DNA of 45,988 bases, taken from contig VGOE01000012.1 in assembly GCA_016876035.1 (NCBI GenBank), positions 1 through 45,988 on the forward strand, written 5' to 3'. This document shows, piece by piece, positions 40,609 to 45,988 of the stretch (the first letter of the stretch is position 1; each line of letters begins with the position of its first letter). The notes under the pieces were generated by a model. That model ran no database searches. It was given only the letters and a program-made list of their open reading frames with translations, and was not told the origin of the DNA. The position numbers were made by a program, and so were the translations under genes. The DNA is from Chloroflexota bacterium (GTDB lineage Bacteria > Chloroflexota > Dehalococcoidia > UBA2247 > RBG-13-53-26).

Positions 40609-42267
40609 ATGCAAGGGCATTCCGGGAGGCAAGGCAAGAGCGCAGTAACGTACAATGGCCGAGAGTTAAGAGAGATGTTTGCCGCAGCCACCTTGTGGCT
40701 GGAGAAAAGTGCACCAGATATCAATGCGCTGAATGTCTTCCCTGTGCCGGATGGCGATTGTGGCACCAACATGCTGCTGACCATGCGGTCTACCACAGAG
40801 GAAGCTTATCGTGCCCCTGATAGCAATGCCTCAGCAGTGGCTCAGGCTATGGCCAAGGGCGCTTTGATGGGAGCCCGGGGGAATAGCGGGGTGATTCTGT
40901 CGCAAATCTTCCGCGGTTTGGCCCAAGCATTGGAAGGCAGAGAATCATTCAGCGGCCCTGACTTTGCGGCTGCCCTGGTGAAGGGAGCAGCGGCAGCGCA
41001 CAAAGCACTAAGCCATCCCGTAGAAGGAACAATACTGACTGTGGCCAGGGACGCCTCCATTGCTGCCCAGATGGCCAGTGCCCAGAGTGATAGCCTGATT
41101 TCTATCATGGAAAGCGCTGTGAGTGCCGCCAGAGAATCCGTGGCCAATACCCCTGCTCTCCTCCCAATCCTGCGGCAGGCGGGGGTGGTTGATGCCGGGG
41201 GGCAAGGGCTGTACGTTGTATTGGAGGGTGCCTTGCAATGCCTCAAGGGAGAGAGGCAAAAGATGCAGCATCGCCGTCCCCAGGTAGTCTCCAGCAACAT
41301 GCCGGTGGCTTCCAAAATCCCAACCTCTGCTTTCGAGGAGGAGACGCCTTATGGGTATTGCATCGAGTTTCTGTTGCGAGGACACAAGGCGTTGGACCGG
41401 GACAGGATCAGAGAGAGGCTGGCCGACAAAGGCCAATGCCTCATAGTAGTAGGCGATGAGGAGATGGTTCACGTTCATATCCACACCTTTGACCCTGGGA
41501 AGGTCCTCGGCTACGCCAACTCCCTGGGCACTCTGCACCAGATAAAGGTGCAGAACATGGATGATCAGTTCAAAGACTTTGCCCAGATGATCGAGGCCGA
41601 GGTACCACTGACCAATATTGCTACTGTAGCTGTGGTTTCGGGGGAAGGTCTGGCTCGGGTGTTCCAAAGCCTAAGAGTCAGCGCCATTGTTCCGGGCGGG
41701 CAGACGATGAATCCCAGTACCGGTGAATTGCTGGAGGCGGTAGAATCGGTACCACAGGATAAGGTAATCATCCTGCCCAACAACAAGAACATTATTCCGG
41801 CTGCCAGGCAGGTCTCAGGGTTGACCCGGAAAAAGGTGAAGGTGGTGCCTACAACAACTATTCCTCAAGGAGTAGCTGCCCTTCTCGCCTTCGACTATGA
41901 TGCTGACCTGAGAACGAATGCTTCTATGATGAAGGAGGCAGGTTCGGCAGTGAGGACAGTAGAAGTCACCAGGGCAGTACGCTCTGCCAATATTGGCAAA
42001 GTGAAGATACGGCGAAGGCAGGCCATGGGGTTCGCCGACGGGAAACTGGTCTCGGTCGGCAATAGGCCAGATGAAGTCCTGTGGCAGGCATTGGCGGGTT
42101 TAGACATAGAGAGGGGCCAGATAGTCACCCTTTACTATAATTGGAAGGCCAGACGCCGCGAAGCTGAAGGGATGGCAGAAAGGATTCGCCGCGAGTATTC
42201 CGGTGTGGAGGTGGAGGTGATCTACGGCGGACAGCCACATTACCACTACATCGCCTCCGTGGAGTAG
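40609..42267 (+). CDS. fakA: Fatty acid kinase catalytic subunit (DhaL/YloV family)
   Basis: The 552-residue protein has an N-terminal DhaL (DAK2) ATP-binding domain with the metal-binding VFPVPDGDCGTNM (about 43-55) and GARGNSGVILSQIFRGL. A middle region holds VHVHIHTFDPGKVLG, and a C-terminal DegV/DhaK-like domain contains VIILPNNKNIIPAARQ. This is the YloV/FakA layout; FakA phosphorylates fatty acids bound to FakB. The FakB-type partner follows 15 bases downstream, which supports the call. GGAGAG lies about nine bases before the ATG. Confidence 0.9.
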   Translation: MQGHSGRQGKSAVTYNGRELREMFAAATLWLEKSAPDINALNVFPVPDGDCGTNMLLTMRSTTEEAYRAPDSNASAVAQAMAKGALMGARGNSGVILSQIFRGLAQALEGRESFSGPDFAAALVKGAAAAHKALSHPVEGTILTVARDASIAAQMASAQSDSLISIMESAVSAARESVANTPALLPILRQAGVVDAGGQGLYVVLEGALQCLKGERQKMQHRRPQVVSSNMPVASKIPTSAFEEETPYGYCIEFLLRGHKALDRDRIRERLADKGQCLIVVGDEEMVHVHIHTFDPGKVLGYANSLGTLHQIKVQNMDDQFKDFAQMIEAEVPLTNIATVAVVSGEGLARVFQSLRVSAIVPGGQTMNPSTGELLEAVESVPQDKVIILPNNKNIIPAARQVSGLTRKKVKVVPTTTIPQGVAALLAFDYDADLRTNASMMKEAGSAVRTVEVTRAVRSANIGKVKIRRRQAMGFADGKLVSVGNRPDEVLWQALAGLDIERGQIVTLYYNWKARRREAEGMAERIRREYSGVEVEVIYGGQPHYHYIASVE

Positions 42268-42282
42268 GACTCAGGGGCCATC

Positions 42283-43122
42283 GTGATAAGAGTAGTGACC
42301 GACAGCGTTGCCGACATTCCCCCAAAGTTGGCTGAGGAGCTGGCTATTACCATAGTTCCTTTCTATGTGCGCTTTGACGATGAAGTCTATCGGGACGGAG
42401 TAGACCTGAGCACTGAGGAATTCTACCGCAAGCTTACGAGCAATCGAAGACTTCCTGTCAGCAGCACGCCCTCTCCGGGGGAGATAGCCGAGGTGTACGA
42501 TAGGTTGGCCGAAGAAACTGATGAAATCCTTTCGATCCATGTCTCCTCTAAGTTGACAGCCACCTATGAGGTAGCCCTGCAAGCCCAGGAACAGATGAAA
42601 AGGAGAGGGAAGTGCCGGATCGAGCTTATTGATTCTCAGTCTGGGGCTATGGGAGAAGGTCTGGTGGTTATCACCGCTGCCAGGGAAGCCCAGACAGGGG
42701 CAAGCCTGGATCGGGTGGCAGACCTGGCAAGGAAGGCTGTGCTCAGGTCGCATGTGCGTATGTGCTTCGATACCTTGGAGTATCTGCGTAAGGGGGGCCG
42801 CATTGGCAGAGCGCAGGCCCTATTGGGGTCGGTCCTGAGAGTGAATCCCATTGTTGGTGTCAAGGATGGCGAGGTGCATCCCTTTGGCAGAGAGCGAAGT
42901 CGTGCCAAGGCAATTGATCGGTTGTTCGATTTTGTCAGAAGCCTCCCTAGCGTGAGAGAATTGGCTGTGGAGCATGCTACTACGCCTGACGAAGCTGAAG
43001 TGTTAGCCGACCGCCTCGGTGTCCTATTCCCCAGAGAGCGTATCTATATTTCTACGGTGGCTCCAGCGGTGGGAGTGCACGTCGGTCCTAGAGTTATCGC
43101 AGTCTCTGCACTAGAGGGTTGA
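42283..43122 (+). CDS. fakB: DegV-family fatty-acid-binding protein (FakB)
   Basis: The 279-residue DegV fold protein has the N-terminal VTDSVADIP, VSSTPSPGE, the SIHVSSKLTATYEVA lipid-site segment, and RKGGRIGRAQALLGSVL followed by NPIV. DegV/FakB proteins carry exogenous or recycled fatty acids to FakA for phosphorylation, feeding phospholipid synthesis. The start is a GTG with AGGGG upstream. Its placement straight after fakA indicates a functional pair. Confidence 0.9.
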   Translation: MIRVVTDSVADIPPKLAEELAITIVPFYVRFDDEVYRDGVDLSTEEFYRKLTSNRRLPVSSTPSPGEIAEVYDRLAEETDEILSIHVSSKLTATYEVALQAQEQMKRRGKCRIELIDSQSGAMGEGLVVITAAREAQTGASLDRVADLARKAVLRSHVRMCFDTLEYLRKGGRIGRAQALLGSVLRVNPIVGVKDGEVHPFGRERSRAKAIDRLFDFVRSLPSVRELAVEHATTPDEAEVLADRLGVLFPRERIYISTVAPAVGVHVGPRVIAVSALEG

Positions 43123-43258
43123 TGAAAGCGAGAACAGTCATTGATAACACCTCACTACTCCCATCTCACGTAGCACAGGCTCTGCAGGTCACAATAGCAC
43201 CCCCTGATGCTCACCGCATTGATTGTACCCGGTAGAATGACATGGAGATAAGAGAGAA

Positions 43259-44932
43259 ATGAAGCCAGAAAACATGCTCAAGTATAGAATCATTCACCTT
43301 CTGCGACAGGCTGCCATGGAGGCGCAGCACAGAGGTTGGTTACCTCAGGTTGATCTGCCTGAGATTGCAGTGGAACATCCCCCCAGTGCAACCCACGCCG
43401 ATTATGCTTGCAGTCTCCCACTGAAACTGGGCCGAAGTGCTGGACTCAATCCCCTGGACATCGCGGATAAGGTGGTCAAGGTAATCACCCCTATTCCAGA
43501 GGTTCAGAAGATCGAGGTAGCACCGCCGGGGTTTATCAACTTCACGCTGAGAAACGATTGGCTGGCACAGCAGGTGGAGACTATTCTCACCAGTGGTGAA
43601 GATTGGGGCAATATCGATCTGAGTGATGGACTGAAAGTACAACTGGAATTCGTCAGTGTTAACCCTACTGGCCCACTGCATGTGGGACACGGTAGAGGCG
43701 CTATACTGGGAGACACCCTCGCCAATTTGCTTAGTGCTGCCGGGTGTGCAGTAGAGAAGGAGTACTACGTTAACGATGCCGGTACCCAAATGGAAGCCTT
43801 CTACCGCTCCCTTTATGCGCGTTATCGGCAGGCCTTTGGCCTGCCAGATGAAATCCCTCCGGATGGCTACCACGGTGACTACGTAGTAGAACTAGCTAAG
43901 GAGATCATAGCCGAACAAGGAGATGCCTTTCTCAGGGTACCCGAGGAACAAGCGGTGGCTGAAGTGGGAAAAGTGGGACTGAGGAAGGTTCTGGACGCTA
44001 TCAGGTCAGACCTCGAGATGCCAGGGGTACGTTTCGACGTCTGGTTCAGTGAGCGGAGCCTCTACAGCGGCAGCCAGTACGAAAGGGCGATGTCCTTGTT
44101 GCGAGACGCAGGTTACATAGCTGAAAAAGAGGGGGCGGTGTGGTTTGCTTCCTCTGAGATGGGCGAGGACAAAGACAACGTCCTGGTGCGTAGTAACGGC
44201 ACTCCTACTTATTTTGCCTCTGACATTGCCTACCACTACAACAAATTCGTGCAGCGCAAGTTCGATGAAGTGGTCAACATCTGGGGGGCTGATCACCAGG
44301 GCCACGTCTCTCGCATGAAGGCTGTGATAAAGGCGTTGGGCATCGATCCCAACAGGCTTAAAGTCATCATCACCCAGATGGTTACCCTGAAGCGGGGAAA
44401 TGTGGAAATCCGGATATCCAAGCGTAGCGGAGAGATCATCACCCTTCGGGAGTTGGTACAAGAGGTGGGAGCAGATGCGTGCCGCTTCTTTTTCCTTTCT
44501 CGTGCGGCAGATAGCCAGATGGACTTTGACCTTGAACTAGCTAAGAGACAATCGGCTGACAACCCCGTCTACTATATCCAGTACGCCCACGCGCGCATTT
44601 CCAGTATCCTTCGCCTGGCACAGGAGAAAAACATAGATTACAGCCAGGGAGACGTTAGCTTGCTTGTCACCCAAGCCGAGCTGGACCTTATTCGAAAAAT
44701 GCTCGAACTACCAGAGGTGGTAGAGGTAGTTGCTCAGACTCTTGAGCCTCATCATCTCCCTTACTATGCTCAAGGGCTAGCCACAGCCTTTCATGGTTTC
44801 TATAAGCAATGTCGGGTTGTCTCAGATGACAAGGACTTGACAGGGGCACGTCTCAAGCTGGTGGAGGCATCAAGGATTGCCTTCGCTCGCACCCTACATC
44901 TCATGGGCATGAATGCGCCTGAGAAAATGTGA
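43259..44932 (+). CDS. argS: Arginyl-tRNA synthetase
   Basis: The 557-residue class-I synthetase has the ArgRS N-terminal domain, the HIGH motif as HVGH (141-144, within NPTGPLHVGHGRGA), GADHQGHVSRMKAVIKALG, and the C-terminal anticodon-binding part ending LHLMGMNAPEKM. The KMSKS loop is RISKRSGEIITLRELV, with the first Lys and Met replaced, in line with the degenerate KMSKS of many ArgRS. The 136-base gap upstream has no clear promoter. It is near, but not contiguous with, the arginine biosynthesis genes. Confidence 0.94.
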   Translation: MKPENMLKYRIIHLLRQAAMEAQHRGWLPQVDLPEIAVEHPPSATHADYACSLPLKLGRSAGLNPLDIADKVVKVITPIPEVQKIEVAPPGFINFTLRNDWLAQQVETILTSGEDWGNIDLSDGLKVQLEFVSVNPTGPLHVGHGRGAILGDTLANLLSAAGCAVEKEYYVNDAGTQMEAFYRSLYARYRQAFGLPDEIPPDGYHGDYVVELAKEIIAEQGDAFLRVPEEQAVAEVGKVGLRKVLDAIRSDLEMPGVRFDVWFSERSLYSGSQYERAMSLLRDAGYIAEKEGAVWFASSEMGEDKDNVLVRSNGTPTYFASDIAYHYNKFVQRKFDEVVNIWGADHQGHVSRMKAVIKALGIDPNRLKVIITQMVTLKRGNVEIRISKRSGEIITLRELVQEVGADACRFFFLSRAADSQMDFDLELAKRQSADNPVYYIQYAHARISSILRLAQEKNIDYSQGDVSLLVTQAELDLIRKMLELPEVVEVVAQTLEPHHLPYYAQGLATAFHGFYKQCRVVSDDKDLTGARLKLVEASRIAFARTLHLMGMNAPEKM

Positions 44933-45000
44933 GACGCCTTGCCTCGGCAGGGAGAAGGTGACTCTTAAGGGATCGCAGCCCACACCTGAGTTGCCCAGCG

Positions 45001-45987
45001 CTATCCCAGCTTGTGCAGCGTCTTTACCTCTTGGATAATGGTCTCCACTGCTGGTGCTTTCCTGCCCTGTAACGGCTTGCCCAAGGGATCATCAACTTCA
45101 ACCTCCCCCAACAGCACCTCCAAGGTCGCCTTTACGGAGCGAGCCAGCGCCGGGAGATGGTAGCCTCCTTCCAAGGTAAATACCAGCCGTCCTTGGCATA
45201 GCTTCAGAGCCAGCTTTTGTAGTAATTGCACCATTTGAGCAAAGCCGCTGACGCTCAATTGCATGGATCCGATAGGATCTAACCAGTGGGCGTCGTACCC
45301 AGCTGACACCAGAATAAGCTGGGGCTGAAAACGGTGGGCCAAGGGAACAAGGATCTGTTGAAATACCTGCATGTATTCCTCATCGCCGCACCAGGCCGGC
45401 AGCGGCACATTAGCAGTGGTGCCTATTCCCTTCCCCACCCCCACCTCATCCATACGGCCTGTGCCGGGATAGAAGGGGTACAGATGGGTGGAGAAGTAGA
45501 GCACCGCAGGGTCATCATAGAAGGCATCTTGCGTTCCGTTGCCATGATGAACGTCGAAGTCAACAATGAGGACTCGGTCAAGGTCATATTTCCTCATGCT
45601 TTGCCTGGCAGCAATGGCAATGTTATTGAACAGGCAGAATCCCATTGCCCTCGTCCTTGTGGCGTGGTGCCCCGGCGGCCTCACCAGGGCGAAGGCACTA
45701 TCTATCTTCCTCTCCATCACTGCATCGACCGCATTGAGGACCCCACCGACAGCATATAGGGCTACCTTGTAGGAAGCCGGCGACATCACCGTATCAGCGT
45801 CAAGCCATCCCCCACCCGACTGGGCCACCTTCTCGATTTGCGAGATGTGTTTTATTGAGTGCACCAGCGACAATTCCTCCCGGGAGAGGGGGGTAGTGTC
45901 AAGAGAAGTGTGTAAATTGAGGGATAGGCTTCTCCTTCCAGGTTGAGTTAAGGTGATTGGTAATGCCATAGATGATCCGATCAACAC
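45001..45987 (-). CDS. Histone-deacetylase-like amidohydrolase (AcuC/HdaH family), 5' end unclear
   Basis: The 328-residue frame has the zinc-hydrolase signatures RPPGHHA, FCLFNNIAIAA, the DFDVHHGNGTQ metal site, STHLYPFYPGTG, VSAGYDAHWLD and TLEGGYHL. Bacterial members remove acyl groups from proteins, polyamines or acetoin-related compounds. The first 40 residues do not show the usual DPxxLxH...HPExPxRL start. Another frame at the edge (from 45988) reads RIIYGITNHLNSTW, closer to that pattern, so a frameshift near 45930-45945 or a start off the right edge is possible. It is convergent with argS. Confidence 0.85.
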   Translation of the reverse strand: MLIGSSMALPITLTQPGRRSLSLNLHTSLDTTPLSREELSLVHSIKHISQIEKVAQSGGGWLDADTVMSPASYKVALYAVGGVLNAVDAVMERKIDSAFALVRPPGHHATRTRAMGFCLFNNIAIAARQSMRKYDLDRVLIVDFDVHHGNGTQDAFYDDPAVLYFSTHLYPFYPGTGRMDEVGVGKGIGTTANVPLPAWCGDEEYMQVFQQILVPLAHRFQPQLILVSAGYDAHWLDPIGSMQLSVSGFAQMVQLLQKLALKLCQGRLVFTLEGGYHLPALARSVKATLEVLLGEVEVDDPLGKPLQGRKAPAVETIIQEVKTLHKLG

Positions 45988-45988
45988 T

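Noticed and set aside
1-45988. CRISPR arrays, tRNA and rRNA genes
   Set aside because: No regularly spaced direct repeats, no T-loop/anticodon-arm pattern and no rRNA-like stretches were recognised by eye. A tRNAscan or CRISPR finder run would settle this.

Overview
The window looks like a chromosomal segment of an anaerobic bacterium, most likely a Chloroflexota member near Dehalococcoidia. This is inferred from gene content and gene order; no marker gene was aligned. Supporting features are a standalone archaeal-type ThiN beside a His-type Thi4, a tungsten-type aldehyde:ferredoxin oxidoreductase, formate-THF ligase with FolD, the rpe/rpmB/fakA/degV order, strong GGAGG ribosome sites and frequent GTG/TTG starts.

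Layout. 0-0.2 kb: the end of an IS256-like element. 0.3-2.5 kb: a small Cys-rich protein and a membrane-anchored extracellular tyrosine-phosphatase-like protein. 2.6-4.4 kb: a thi4-thiN operon (minus strand) with promoter, TPP riboswitch and intrinsic terminator. 4.6-8.9 kb: a zinc alcohol dehydrogenase, then proA, yggS, proC and yggT. 9.2-10.5 kb: rsmD-coaD-ferredoxin (minus). 10.8-23.3 kb: an accessory metabolic island with two closely related FAD oxidoreductases in inverted orientation at its borders, enclosing an AOR, a third FAD oxidoreductase, an SDR, a MoxR ATPase, a CoxE-like VWA protein and an aldehyde dehydrogenase. 23.3-25.8 kb: a gene-poor stretch with DNA palindromes, a lone pilT and a decayed transposase. 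25.8-29.9 kb: queA, fhs and folD (minus). 30.3-39.7 kb: arginine biosynthesis argJ, argB, argD, argG, argH. 39.7-46 kb: rpe, rpmB, fakA, a degV-family fakB, argS and a histone-deacetylase-like protein.

The most striking observation sits inside the arginine cluster. On the minus strand between argJ and argB (31.5-34.0 kb) are two separate RNA elements that both read as fluoride (crcB-type) riboswitches. One lies ahead of a prenyltransferase/squalene-cyclase-like toroid protein and has a terminator that reuses the 3' arm of the aptamer. The other lies just downstream of a TATAAT box and ahead of a GAF-domain protein. Neither gene is a known fluoride exporter, and no crcB or clcF is present in the window. 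This suggests an unrecognised fluoride-responsive module.

The second candidate system is the AOR island. It combines C-C oxidation/desaturation (three FAD enzymes, SDR) with aldehyde oxidation (AOR, ALDH), and a MoxR/VWA pair of the type used to mature metallo-hydroxylases.
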